Part shown: piece after piece, positions 1 to 7,000 of the stretch
How the letters are laid out: every line of letters starts with the position of its first letter
Numbering within the stretch: the first letter of the stretch is position 1
Source of the DNA: Mesobacillus campisalis
GTDB taxonomy: Bacteria; Bacillota; Bacilli; Bacillales; Cytobacillaceae
Direction of reading: 5' to 3'
Assembly: GCF_000986785.1 (NCBI RefSeq)
Contig: NZ_LAYY01000015.1
Coordinates: forward strand, 62,001-126,000
Length of the DNA stretch: 64,000 bases
Program-made: the position numbers and the translations under genes
Notes under the pieces: model-generated
The model's database searches: none
Told to the model about the DNA's origin: nothing
Seen by the model: the letters and a program-made list of their open reading frames with translations, nothing else

Positions 1-172
1 GCACTGTGCTTCCCAAAGCTTCTGCTTCCTCCTTAACCTTTAAAAGAGGAGCCAAGTTCCTGGCGCAGATGGAAAGGGAGGCGCCTTTCCTTGCAAAAGC
101 CAGTGCCAGCGCCCGTCCAAGACCTCTTGAAGCACCTGTAATCATGACCACATTATTATTAAAATCATTCAC
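1..172 (-). CDS. SDR-family oxidoreductase, N-terminal part (runs off window)
   Basis: This is the first 57 codons of a short-chain dehydrogenase/reductase; the rest lies before base 1. The Rossmann glycine motif TGASRGLG is visible about ten residues in, followed by an alanine-rich helix and a basic patch (RN after the second strand) that would suit NADP(H). I chose the GTG at 172-170 because a strong AAAGGGAG ribosome site lies a few bases upstream. The ATG four bases further downstream is in another frame. The start overlaps the end of a 43-codon open frame (165-296), which suggests translational coupling. Substrate cannot be inferred from this fragment. Confidence 0.8.
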   Translation of the reverse strand, partial: MNDFNNNVVMITGASRGLGRALALAFARKGASLSICARNLAPLLKVKEEAEALGSTV

Positions 173-296
173 TTTGATCTCTCCCTTTACGTTTTTTCAT
201 CTGCTTTAAGCTTAACGGGTATGGAAGCATTTTCCCTCCATAAAAAGCAGGAACAATTTCTACTACTTTAGGATGAGAAATTGGACCTAGTTTCAA
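165..296 (-). CDS. possible short ORF or gene remnant overlapping the SDR start
   Basis: An open frame on the minus strand, bounded upstream by TAA and ending in the TGA that overlaps the GTG start of the SDR. From a TTG at 296 it encodes 43 residues, including PKVVEIVPAFYGGKM and a basic C-terminus (KKRKGR). A shorter version could begin at an ATG behind GGAGGG and would give 21 residues. The composition looks protein-like, so it may be the tail of a decayed gene or a small coupled peptide. No family was recognised, and the TTG start has no convincing ribosome site. Confidence 0.3.
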   Translation of the reverse strand: MKLGPISHPKVVEIVPAFYGGKMLPYPLSLKQMKKRKGRDQSE

Positions 297-328
297 AATC
301 TGTAAAAAAGTGTATTAAAGGAATAGTA

Positions 329-342
329 CGAAAATATTTTCG
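329..342. promoter_or_regulatory. 14-bp perfect palindrome in a divergent intergenic region
   Basis: CGAAAATATTTTCG is self-complementary over 14 bp and sits between two divergently oriented genes. A dimeric repressor could use such a site, but no regulator gene is adjacent and no second copy was noticed. Functional assignment is inference only. Confidence 0.3.
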
Positions 343-380
343 TTTCAATCTATATATCTTTCGTTTCATTCCTCCCCCTA

Positions 381-416
381 ACCAGGATGTCATTCATTTT
401 GATGTGACATCCTGGT
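381..416. repeat. 12-bp perfect inverted repeat, hairpin or operator
   Basis: ACCAGGATGTCA is followed after a 12-base spacer by its exact reverse complement TGACATCCTGGT. Neither side has a T-run, so it is not a standard intrinsic terminator. It lies about 200 bases upstream of the ATP-grasp start. It could be a 5'-UTR hairpin or a protein-binding site. Confidence 0.45.
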
Positions 417-458
417 CGTGGTGCGGAGAGCTTCTTTTCAAAGCTCTATCGTGGTGCG

Positions 459-605
459 ATGCCTTCCCTTTTTGGTTTTAATACACAGCATGCTGATGCC
501 ATTCAGAATGACGGTAACCTGGTCCCCTTTTATCCTAGTGAGGAAGGCCACCTGCTCATGCTGCTGCAGCCATCCTATCTTTTAAAAAACGAAAAAATTT
601 CATAG
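459..605 (+). CDS. possible 48-aa ORF directly upstream of the ATP-grasp gene
   Basis: An ATG-initiated frame of 48 codons ends 15 bases before the chosen ATP-grasp start. The peptide begins MPSLFGFNTQ and contains a YPSEEGH segment. No ribosome site precedes the ATG, so translation is doubtful. It is listed because peptide ligases of the ATP-grasp class often act on a short peptide encoded next door. It may equally be chance. Confidence 0.2.
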   Translation: MPSLFGFNTQHADAIQNDGNLVPFYPSEEGHLLMLLQPSYLLKNEKIS

Positions 606-620
606 TTTGGAGGAATGTCC

Positions 621-1844
621 ATGAAACAGCTAGCTTATGCCAAAACGTCGAGGCCCATCACCCTTCGTCCCTCTCACAGTATCGAAAGTCTTTATGGACA
701 AGGATATGTTTATAATCCAAAGCTTTACTCCGAGGATTATTCGCATTTCTCCAGCGATGTTTTAAGTTTGGAAGCACTGACAGGCAGAGAGCTCAGTGTG
801 GCTGGAGATGCACCTGTAATCTGCCATGCGGGCACCGTGACAGAGCCGGCATTGAGGCTGCTGCGAAAAGCCGGGTTAAAGGTTCCTGCCTCCCTTTATA
901 CTTACAGCGATGAAGAGGGCTATCTGGAACTGCTTCAGCAGCTTGAGCATCTAAACAAAAAGGTGATCTTCCAATACCCGCATCCTTCAGAAAAGGTCTC
1001 TCCCGGGCTGCACTGGGTGGATCCTGCTGTGCATGCTTATCTTTGCGATAAACGAAGTATCCCCGATTTGGTTCCAAGTGGACATTTTCCCGAAAGAAGA
1101 ATGATGAGCCTTGCCGAGATTTTGGAGGAAAAACCGCAGCTGCCGCTTGTGTTGAAGTCCGGAGACGGCAGGCCGACATCAGGTGGCTGCGGCGTCATGC
1201 TCGTCCATGATGAACAGCAGCTAAACAGCGTCGACGAAGCTTTTTGTGACTTATCGAAAATCATTGTCGAAGAGCATATTGAGTATGATGAAAATATTTC
1301 CGTCCACTATGCCGTCAACCCTGATGGCGAAATCAGGTTTCTGGGAAAATCGGAGCAGATTGTCAATGAGGAAGGCTGCTTCCGCGGCAGCTGGATTTCG
1401 GTGGACATCGATGAAAAAATTGCGCCTATTGCTGAAATAGGGTACTGGGTGATGAAAAGGATTGCCGACACCGGCTATGTTGGCGTAGCGGGGTTCGATG
1501 TCCTGGTTAAGGGGGATCGATTCTACTTTATTGACTTGAACGTCCGCTTTAACGCTTCGACGTGCGGACTGCTGCTCTATCGTGATATCCAAAGAAACTA
1601 CGGAAAAAGTGTCATGAGACTGTGCAACCTGGAGTGGACAAGCTCTTTTGATGATCTCGTTCCTGTCGTGGAAAAATACATGGATTCTGGCCAGTTCGTC
1701 CCAGTTGGCTTTCTTGATGCCGACTATGTCCAATGCGGCAGCAGCACATCCAAAGTCGTCGGTCTGGTCATTGCACATTGCGCAGAAGAAGCCGAAACCA
1801 CCCTCACCCACATGGCACTAGACGGCCTCCATCCACGTGAATAA
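621..1844 (+). CDS. ATP-grasp ligase, pre-ATP-grasp/PGM1-like
   Basis: A 407-residue protein of the ATP-grasp superfamily, which joins a carboxylate to an amine or other nucleophile through an acyl-phosphate. About 130 residues precede the catalytic core, as in PGM1-type peptide ligases. The core shows the nucleotide-binding segment PLVLKSGDGRP followed by a glycine-rich loop (SGGCGVML), the adenine-strand IIVEEHI, and the metal-site block FYFIDLNVRFN near residue 310. I start at 621 because TTGGAGG lies 8 bases upstream; the in-frame ATG at 615 is too close to that site. The gene stands alone and ends in a large inverted repeat. The substrate is unknown: a modified peptide or a dipeptide are both possible. 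Confidence 0.75.
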   Translation: MKQLAYAKTSRPITLRPSHSIESLYGQGYVYNPKLYSEDYSHFSSDVLSLEALTGRELSVAGDAPVICHAGTVTEPALRLLRKAGLKVPASLYTYSDEEGYLELLQQLEHLNKKVIFQYPHPSEKVSPGLHWVDPAVHAYLCDKRSIPDLVPSGHFPERRMMSLAEILEEKPQLPLVLKSGDGRPTSGGCGVMLVHDEQQLNSVDEAFCDLSKIIVEEHIEYDENISVHYAVNPDGEIRFLGKSEQIVNEEGCFRGSWISVDIDEKIAPIAEIGYWVMKRIADTGYVGVAGFDVLVKGDRFYFIDLNVRFNASTCGLLLYRDIQRNYGKSVMRLCNLEWTSSFDDLVPVVEKYMDSGQFVPVGFLDADYVQCGSSTSKVVGLVIAHCAEEAETTLTHMALDGLHPRE

Positions 1845-1851
1845 CATTTTG

Positions 1852-1926
1852 GGGGTCAGGCACCCTTTAATAAACTAAAGCGGGTCAGGCACCCTTTACC
1901 AGAGTAAAGGGTGCCTGACCCGCTTT
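1852..1926. repeat. GGGTCAGGCACC dispersed repeat, cluster 1, with 23-bp inverted repeat
   Basis: Two direct copies of GGGTCAGGCACCCTTTA start 29 bases apart (1853 and 1882). A third, inverted copy then forms a perfect 23-bp stem (1877-1899 with 1904-1926) around a 4-base loop. It begins seven bases after the ATP-grasp stop codon. The hairpin could end transcription, although no long T-run follows. Related pairs occur at 2870-2910 and 9057-9119. Confidence 0.85.
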
Positions 1927-2047
1927 CATATTTTAACGCGCTGCAGACCCTATTACCTTGCACCCCCAGCCTTTCCTGCTGGTCAAAAAGCTTCTGCTAG
2001 CTTATTGTAGTTTTAAATCACTTTTTACAAACAAGGGGGAAATTGGC

Positions 2048-2896
2048 ATGAAAACGGCCATTGTGACTGGTTCATCAAGCGGTTTTGGCCTCTTATGCGC
2101 GCTGGAACTGGCGAAAGAGGGCTTCCATGTGGTCGCCACCATGAGGGATCCGAAAAAAAGCGACACACTTCTAAAGCTGGCAAGGGAAAGACAACTAGAA
2201 CAGCACATCGAAATTCAGGCTCTTGATGTGACTTCTTCCCTTTCCATACAGCAATTTAAGCAATACATACAATCTTTCGGGAAAATTGAGGTTCTCGTTA
2301 ACAATGCCGGCTACGCGCTCGGCGGTTTTTGCGAAGAATTGCAGCTTGATGATTACCGCCAGCAATTCGAAACGAATGTGTTTGGCGTGATTGGGGTGAC
2401 CCAGGCTGTCCTGCCTTTTATGCGGCAGAATCGGCATGGCCGGATCATCAATATCAGCAGCATCAGCGGACTAGTCGGCTTTCCGGGACTGTCTCCCTAC
2501 ACTGCCTCCAAGCATGCGCTCGAAGGCTTTAGCGAAAGTTTGCGGCTAGAGCTTAAACCTTTTGGGATTGATGTGGTCCTCGTTGAACCAGGTTCCTATA
2601 AAACCAACATCTGGTCCAGCATGGATACAATCAAAGTCCATCAGGATTCACCGTATTACGAGTATATGACCCTCCTGATGAAGGAAATCAACAGCGGCAA
2701 GGCCGGTCACGGAAACCCGGAGGACGTGGCCAAACTTGTTGCCAAAATCGCCGTCCAGCAGCAGAGCCCGGAGCTCAGGTACCCTATCGGCAAAGGCATA
2801 AAAAACAGCCTCCTGCTCAAAAAAATACTCCCATGGAATAAGCTAGAAAAAGTGATTCTCAAAAAATTAGGGGTCAGGCACCCTTCACTGCACTAA
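2048..2896 (+). CDS. SDR-family oxidoreductase
   Basis: A 282-residue classical short-chain dehydrogenase. Visible motifs are the cofactor loop TGSSSGFG, the NNAG segment, the catalytic Ser in NISSISG, and YTASK with the catalytic Tyr and Lys. I start at 2048, where AAGGGGG stands 7 bases upstream; an in-frame start at 1958 would add an unsupported N-terminus. The last residues (VRHPSLH) are encoded by a GGGTCAGGCACC repeat, so the original C-terminus was probably replaced. Substrate is unknown; the length and a long C-terminal helix region suit retinol/steroid-like SDRs. The gene ends at a bidirectional terminator. Confidence 0.85.
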   Translation: MKTAIVTGSSSGFGLLCALELAKEGFHVVATMRDPKKSDTLLKLARERQLEQHIEIQALDVTSSLSIQQFKQYIQSFGKIEVLVNNAGYALGGFCEELQLDDYRQQFETNVFGVIGVTQAVLPFMRQNRHGRIINISSISGLVGFPGLSPYTASKHALEGFSESLRLELKPFGIDVVLVEPGSYKTNIWSSMDTIKVHQDSPYYEYMTLLMKEINSGKAGHGNPEDVAKLVAKIAVQQQSPELRYPIGKGIKNSLLLKKILPWNKLEKVILKKLGVRHPSLH

Positions 2897-2910
2897 AGGG
2901 GGTCAGGCAC
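2870..2910. repeat. GGGTCAGGCACC dispersed repeat, cluster 2
   Basis: Two direct copies (GGGTCAGGCACCC at 2871 and GGGTCAGGCACG at 2900) start 29 bases apart, the same period as in cluster 1. The first copy lies inside the 3' end of the SDR reading frame. The spacer keeps the CACTAAAG ending seen in the other clusters. Confidence 0.8.
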
Positions 2911-2929
2911 GCGCTAGGGCTTTAACGCA

Positions 2930-2969
2930 AAAAACCGGGCAACAAGCCTGCGCTTTTTGCCCGGTTTTT
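2930..2969. terminator. bidirectional intrinsic terminator between SDR and desR
   Basis: AAAAACCGGGCAA pairs with TTGCCCGGTTTTT around a 14-base loop. T-runs occur in both directions, which suits the convergent SDR (+) and desR (-) genes. Confidence 0.85.
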
Positions 2970-2983
2970 GTGTCTATGTCCGC

Positions 2984-3583
2984 CTATTTGAACCATCCTT
3001 TTTCCTTTGACTGCCTGATGGCTTCGATTCGGTTGGTCACTTCCAGCTTGTCAAGGATGGTGGAAATATAGTTCCTTACCGTTCCCGTGGTGATGGTCAG
3101 CTCGCTGGCGATGTCCTTCGTATTTTTGCCGTCCGCCACCAGGCCGAGGACTTCCATCTCCCGTTCGGTCAGCGGGTTTTCCTCGCTGTAGATGTCATCC
3201 ATCAGCTCTGGGGCAAACATCCGCCTGCCGGCCATGACGCTGCGGATGGAACTTGCCAGCTCTTCGCTCGGGCTGTCTTTCAGCAGATAGCCCTTCACCC
3301 CTGCCTTCAGGGCGCGCTGGAAATAGCCGGAACGGGCAAAGGTGGTTAAAATAATCACTTTGCAGCCAAGCGGCTTTAGTTCCTCAGCCGCTTCCAGTCC
3401 GGTTTTTCCAGGCATTTCAATATCCATGATGCAAATATCAGGCTGGAGCTTTTTAACAAGTTCCACTGCTTCTTCCCCATTGCTCGCCTTTCCAACCACT
3501 TCCATATCATCCTCGAGGCTGAGCAGCGATCCTAATGCTCCCAATAGCATCCGCTGATCCTCCGCGATGACAATCCTGATCAT
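2984..3583 (-). CDS. desR: NarL/LuxR-family response regulator, DesR-like
   Basis: A 199-residue response regulator. The receiver domain has the acidic pair ED near residues 8-9, the phospho-acceptor Asp in DICIMDIEMPG, and the conserved Lys in YLLKDSP. The C-terminal LuxR-type helix-turn-helix is in LTEREMEVLGLVADGKN. In B. subtilis, phosphorylated DesR activates the des desaturase gene when membranes stiffen in the cold. The start overlaps the stop of the upstream kinase gene by four bases, so the two are translationally coupled. The order des-kinase-regulator matches B. subtilis, which supports the name. Confidence 0.92.
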   Translation of the reverse strand: MIRIVIAEDQRMLLGALGSLLSLEDDMEVVGKASNGEEAVELVKKLQPDICIMDIEMPGKTGLEAAEELKPLGCKVIILTTFARSGYFQRALKAGVKGYLLKDSPSEELASSIRSVMAGRRMFAPELMDDIYSEENPLTEREMEVLGLVADGKNTKDIASELTITTGTVRNYISTILDKLEVTNRIEAIRQSKEKGWFK

Positions 3584-4719
3584 TTTGCTCCCTCCCTATC
3601 CTTTTGCTCGACAAACCTTGGCACTTTTATGACTAATAATGTCCCTTCCTCATCCTTGATATCAAGGGTGCCATTTACAAATTCAAGGCGCTCTCTCATT
3701 CCATTCAAACCGCTTCCCTTGGAGAAGTCCGCTTCCGTCACACACCCTTTGCCATCATCCTTCACCATCAAAGTGATTTCCTTTGGCGATTGGATCAGTG
3801 CCACATGGCAATTAGCAGCATCGCTGTGTTTGACGATATTGTTCACCGCTTCTTTCAGGCACATGCTGAGGATATTCTCGGTCAGCAGGGAAACGTTTTT
3901 CACCGGCAGCTCGGCATCGCAGTGAAATTCAATTTCTGCCGCTTTCAAAATTTGCTGAACTCGGGCAAGTTCCTCCTTCACCCGGATGCCGCGCATCTCG
4001 GCAACCATTTTCCGGACTTCATTCAACGCAGTCCGTGATGTTTGCTGGACATCCTTCAATTCAGCCCTTGCCTGCTCAGGGTCCTTATAAACCAATCTAC
4101 TTGCCAAGTCGCTTTTTAGACCAATCAGCGATAGCTTTTGCCCCAATGTGTCATGAAGGTCCCGCGCAATCCGCTGGCGTTCTTCAAGCTTTACGAGCTC
4201 GGAAATCCGCTTGTTTGCATCTTCCAGCTTTTCTTCCAGCCGCCCGCGCACATTCCGGTTCCGGATGCTGAGCGGCAGGAAGATGATGCTGATCCAGACG
4301 ATAATCACGAAAGGCAGCTGAGTCAAAAACAAATCTTCTTTTAAAATCAATTCGAAATTAATCGCCGCCGACATGCTGACAAGATGGATAAAATACAAGA
4401 CGAAAAACGGGATTTTCTGGTGGATATTCCCTATAAAATAAGCAATGAAAAAAGCAAAATACACATAGCTGAACAAAGTCGTCGAAGCGACGGAAATGCC
4501 GATCAGCATCACAGTCCAAATATACACGGCCCAGCTTTTGGAGATAAACGCCAGCCGGTAAAAAACAAAGAATAACACCGTCAGGATCAACCCGGTCACA
4601 ATCACAATCGTGGACAAAGTTTGTGAAAAGATAAAATAAAATGGCAGAATGCCAAGGATGGTCCAGATATACGGAGAGATTCCGGTCGTTTTCAGCAAAT
4701 TCCAGTATTGTCTAATCAT
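3580..4719 (-). CDS. desK: membrane sensor histidine kinase, DesK-like
   Basis: About 379 residues. The N-terminal region has several membrane segments (ISPYIWTILGILPFYFI onward) that would sense bilayer thickness. A HisKA_3 dimerisation domain follows, with the phospho-His in RQRIARDLHDTLGQ, then an HATPase domain with an N box (EAVNNIVKH) and G box (DDGKG, GLNGMRERL). I start at 4719 (MIRQYW) because GAGG lies 8 bases upstream and DesK proteins begin near this point; a TTG nine codons earlier lacks support. A hairpin between des and this gene suggests separate or read-through expression. Confidence 0.92.
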   Translation of the reverse strand: MIRQYWNLLKTTGISPYIWTILGILPFYFIFSQTLSTIVIVTGLILTVLFFVFYRLAFISKSWAVYIWTVMLIGISVASTTLFSYVYFAFFIAYFIGNIHQKIPFFVLYFIHLVSMSAAINFELILKEDLFLTQLPFVIIVWISIIFLPLSIRNRNVRGRLEEKLEDANKRISELVKLEERQRIARDLHDTLGQKLSLIGLKSDLASRLVYKDPEQARAELKDVQQTSRTALNEVRKMVAEMRGIRVKEELARVQQILKAAEIEFHCDAELPVKNVSLLTENILSMCLKEAVNNIVKHSDAANCHVALIQSPKEITLMVKDDGKGCVTEADFSKGSGLNGMRERLEFVNGTLDIKDEEGTLLVIKVPRFVEQKDREGAK

Positions 4720-4784
4720 GCATGCAACCTCGTTCTTTGATATCAATATTTTACCATAATCGCCATCACTCGTCCTTTTTCTAT

Positions 4785-4816
4785 AAAAAACAAACTCTCC
4801 TCAATGCAAGGAGAGT
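4785..4816 (-). terminator. intrinsic terminator between des and desK
   Basis: On the minus strand ACTCTCC and GGAGAGT form a 7-bp stem followed by TTGTTTTTT. It lies about 12 bases after the des stop. It would reduce desKR transcription from the des promoter. Confidence 0.75.
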
Positions 4817-4827
4817 GTAAAACCAGC

Positions 4828-5859
4828 TTATACTTGAGTTCTCGCTGAAGAGGAGACAGATTTTTTTGCAGCCTTTTTCAAATGCGCAAAGGTCACAAAC
4901 TTTTTGCCTTCTTCGTCCCAGAGCTTAAACTTAATCGCACCAAGGCTTGCCGCAAGCGTGATTGTCGGCACATTCTGCAGAGGCACTGTATTTTCATGCA
5001 CTTCTTCGAGCTTGTAGTTTGGAACGCGCGGGCTCAAATGATGTACATGGTGGTATCCAATGTTTCCTGTCAGCCACTGGAGCAGCTTTGGCAGCTTGTA
5101 AAAGGAGCTTCCTTCAACAGCAGCCTTCACATATTCCCAATGCTCATCTTCTTCGAAATACGAATCCTCAAAGGTGTGCTGGATGTAGAACAGCCAAATG
5201 CCAAGGCCTCCGGAAATCATGAAAATCGGGCCCTGCACAAGCAGGAAGTTTTGCCAGCCGATTGCCCATGAAAGCAAGCCGATAACCACAACAAGCATGA
5301 TATTGGTGAAATAAAGATTGTTTTTCTCTTTTTGTCTTGCTCCCTTGCGGTTAAAGCGGTTTGTAATCCCGAATACATAGATCGGTCCAAGTATGAACAT
5401 TACAAAAGGATTGCGGTACAGCCTGTACTTTACCTTTGTCCAAAATGGCGCTTCCAGGTATTCGTCAACCGTCAGCATCCAAAGGTCCCCGGTCCCGCGC
5501 TTGTCCAGATTGCTGCTTGTCGCATGGTGGACGGAGTGTTCATATCCCCACTGGTCATAAGGGAACAGCGTCAAAATTCCCGTGATTGTTCCAAGGACAC
5601 GGTTGGCCTTCCTGTTTTTAAAAAAGGAGTGGTGGGTGCAGTCGTGAAAAATGATGAAGATTCGCACAAGAAAACCGGCTGCAATTACAGCAATTCCCAA
5701 TGTAAGAAAATACGAAATGGAAAGGCTTTGGTAAGCTAAATACCAGAGCAGGAAAAATGGCCCCAGCGTGTTGATGATTTGCCATATGCTTTTCGATAGT
5801 TCCGATTTTTCATAAGGGGCAACCTGCTTCCGCAAAGCTTTAGGGTTATGATTGTTCAA
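4828..5859 (-). CDS. des: membrane acyl-lipid fatty-acid desaturase
   Basis: A 343-residue integral-membrane desaturase that puts a cis double bond into phospholipid acyl chains to keep membranes fluid in the cold. All three di-iron histidine boxes are present: HDCTHH near residue 73, HSVHH near 108 and HHVHH near 273. Hydrophobic hairpins surround them. The start is a TTG at 5859 behind GGGG with a 10-base spacer; no nearby ATG is in frame. The promoter and DesR-type operator upstream, plus desK-desR downstream, make the assignment firm. Confidence 0.95.
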   Translation of the reverse strand: MNNHNPKALRKQVAPYEKSELSKSIWQIINTLGPFFLLWYLAYQSLSISYFLTLGIAVIAAGFLVRIFIIFHDCTHHSFFKNRKANRVLGTITGILTLFPYDQWGYEHSVHHATSSNLDKRGTGDLWMLTVDEYLEAPFWTKVKYRLYRNPFVMFILGPIYVFGITNRFNRKGARQKEKNNLYFTNIMLVVVIGLLSWAIGWQNFLLVQGPIFMISGGLGIWLFYIQHTFEDSYFEEDEHWEYVKAAVEGSSFYKLPKLLQWLTGNIGYHHVHHLSPRVPNYKLEEVHENTVPLQNVPTITLAASLGAIKFKLWDEEGKKFVTFAHLKKAAKKSVSSSARTQV

Positions 5860-5894
5860 TGGTACAATTCCCCTTTCTAGGTGATGTTAATTTT

Positions 5895-5923
5895 ATTATA
5901 GAAAACGGAAACAAACCTTGTAA
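5895..5923 (-). promoter_or_regulatory. sigma-A promoter of des
   Basis: Read on the minus strand, TTACAA (5918-5923) and TATAAT (5895-5900) are 17 bases apart. The -10 is perfect and the -35 is weak, as expected for an activator-dependent promoter. The DesR-type site lies immediately upstream of the -35. Confidence 0.75.
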
Positions 5924-5931
5924 GTCCCAGG

Positions 5932-5964
5932 TGTCATATCTTTTATATGACAAATGTCATATAA
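5932..5964. promoter_or_regulatory. DesR-type operator upstream of des
   Basis: TGTCATAT occurs at 5932-5939 and 5955-5962, with its inverse ATATGACA at 5945-5952. This gives one inverted and one direct pair ending nine bases upstream of the des -35. B. subtilis DesR binds tandem sites in the matching position. The identity of the binder is inferred from context. Confidence 0.7.
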
Positions 5965-6170
5965 CCATAATAAGAATGAGATAAACCTATTCCTGCCTGC
6001 TTTGAAACACCAAATATAGGTTATCCAAAAAGAAAATAATTGTTCATACTTTGATCAAAAACTTGGGGCGATTATGTGAAGAATGGCTCGCAGAAGCTGA
6101 AACGAAGTAACTTTCCGTTAGAATATTTATATATTCTTGATAATTAGATTGGAAAGTAGGGGGTTTCCTG
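5965..6170. other. intergenic region before the TorD-like gene
   Basis: About 200 bases between the des operator and the next plus-strand gene. It is AT-rich and probably carries the promoter of the downstream gene. I see no clear -35/-10 pair, RNA structure or repeat. Confidence 0.4.
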
Positions 6171-6842
6171 ATGAATGCACTCGCAGAAGACAGATTTACA
6201 GCTCCTTTTGAGGAATTATTTTATACAAGACTGGTATTGAACGATGCGATTCGTTTTCTATTCAATCATCCTCCTGAAAAAAATTATTTTCTTGTCCTTC
6301 TGAATGACCCTGGCTTTCAATCTATGGCAGAAATGAACAAGAATGCAAAGAAAATGGAACAAGAGATTAAAAAATTTCGGGAAGATGACAATTTCCTTCA
6401 AATGGCTGTTTCGGCCTATCACGACCTATTCACTGGTCCCAATCCCCTGCCTGCGCCGCTTTGGGAATCTGTCTACCTGGGGCGCGAGCACATTTTATTT
6501 GATGACCAAACACTTCAGGCAAGGGCCTTTTACCGCAAATATGGCCTGAGATTTACCCATGAAAACAATCAGCCCGACGATCACATAGCCGTCGAGCTCG
6601 AATTCCTTTCCTATCTGGTTCGTTCATCCCTTGAATCCGGGGATGTCGCTGCTATAAGGGAACTGTTGAAGGACCAGCATTCTTTTATTACCGGACATTT
6701 GGCCAGATGGGTGCACCTGCTGTGCGACAGGCTGCTGAAAGGAACCAGCCATCCGCTCTATCAAGCACTGGCCCTTCTATTAAGAGACTATCTTGATCTT
6801 GAACTGGAAACCGCAGAGTTCCTGGAAGAATGTCTCAGATGA
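6171..6842 (+). CDS. TorD/DmsD-family molybdoenzyme chaperone
   Basis: A 223-residue, all-helical protein resembling the TorD family. These cytoplasmic chaperones bind Tat signal peptides of molybdopterin oxidoreductases and help cofactor insertion. Features seen are length, acidic helices, and a PxxPLWESVYLG segment like the family's conserved central motif, followed by a PDDHIAVELEFLSYL segment typical of TorD. The start is supported by GTAGGGGG upstream. No molybdoenzyme gene is in the window, so its partner lies elsewhere. It ends at a bidirectional terminator. Confidence 0.75.
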   Translation: MNALAEDRFTAPFEELFYTRLVLNDAIRFLFNHPPEKNYFLVLLNDPGFQSMAEMNKNAKKMEQEIKKFREDDNFLQMAVSAYHDLFTGPNPLPAPLWESVYLGREHILFDDQTLQARAFYRKYGLRFTHENNQPDDHIAVELEFLSYLVRSSLESGDVAAIRELLKDQHSFITGHLARWVHLLCDRLLKGTSHPLYQALALLLRDYLDLELETAEFLEECLR

Positions 6843-6860
6843 CAAGTCAATTTTTAAATA

Positions 6861-6909
6861 AAAAAGCGGATGTCCCGCAGGTTCCCGCCCTGCTCGACAT
6901 CCGCTTTTT
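6861..6909 (+). terminator. intrinsic terminator of the TorD-like gene
   Basis: AAAAAGCGGATGTC (6861-6874) pairs with GACATCCGCTTTTT (6896-6909) as a 14-bp stem with a terminal T-run. Confidence 0.85.
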
Positions 6910-6962
6910 ATTTCTATCCATTGCTGTCCATCCCCCTCAGGATAGGCAGAGAATAGCTATGC

Positions 6963-6987
6963 AAAAAGGGCTGCCAATAGACAGCCC
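6963..6987 (-). terminator. intrinsic terminator of the SNF transporter gene
   Basis: On the minus strand GGGCTG, an 8-base loop and CAGCCC are followed by TTTTTG. It lies just after the stop codon at 7001. Confidence 0.75.
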
Positions 6988-7000
6988 TCCCCGGTTATTT

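Larger units (their letters stand above)
297..458. other. intergenic stretch with two palindromes and no clear gene
   Basis: The minus-strand SDR region and the plus-strand ATP-grasp gene diverge here, leaving about 450 bases without a confident gene. It holds the two palindromes listed separately and an AT-rich stretch that could carry divergent promoters. I could not pick a convincing -35/-10 pair. Confidence 0.5.

Noticed and set aside
281-481. 66-codon plus-strand frame in the left intergenic region
   Set aside because: It runs through both palindromes, has no ribosome site and shows no protein-like pattern.
793-1811. Minus-strand open frames opposite the ATP-grasp gene
   Set aside because: They lack ribosome sites and recognisable motifs, and lie wholly inside a gene with clear ATP-grasp features.
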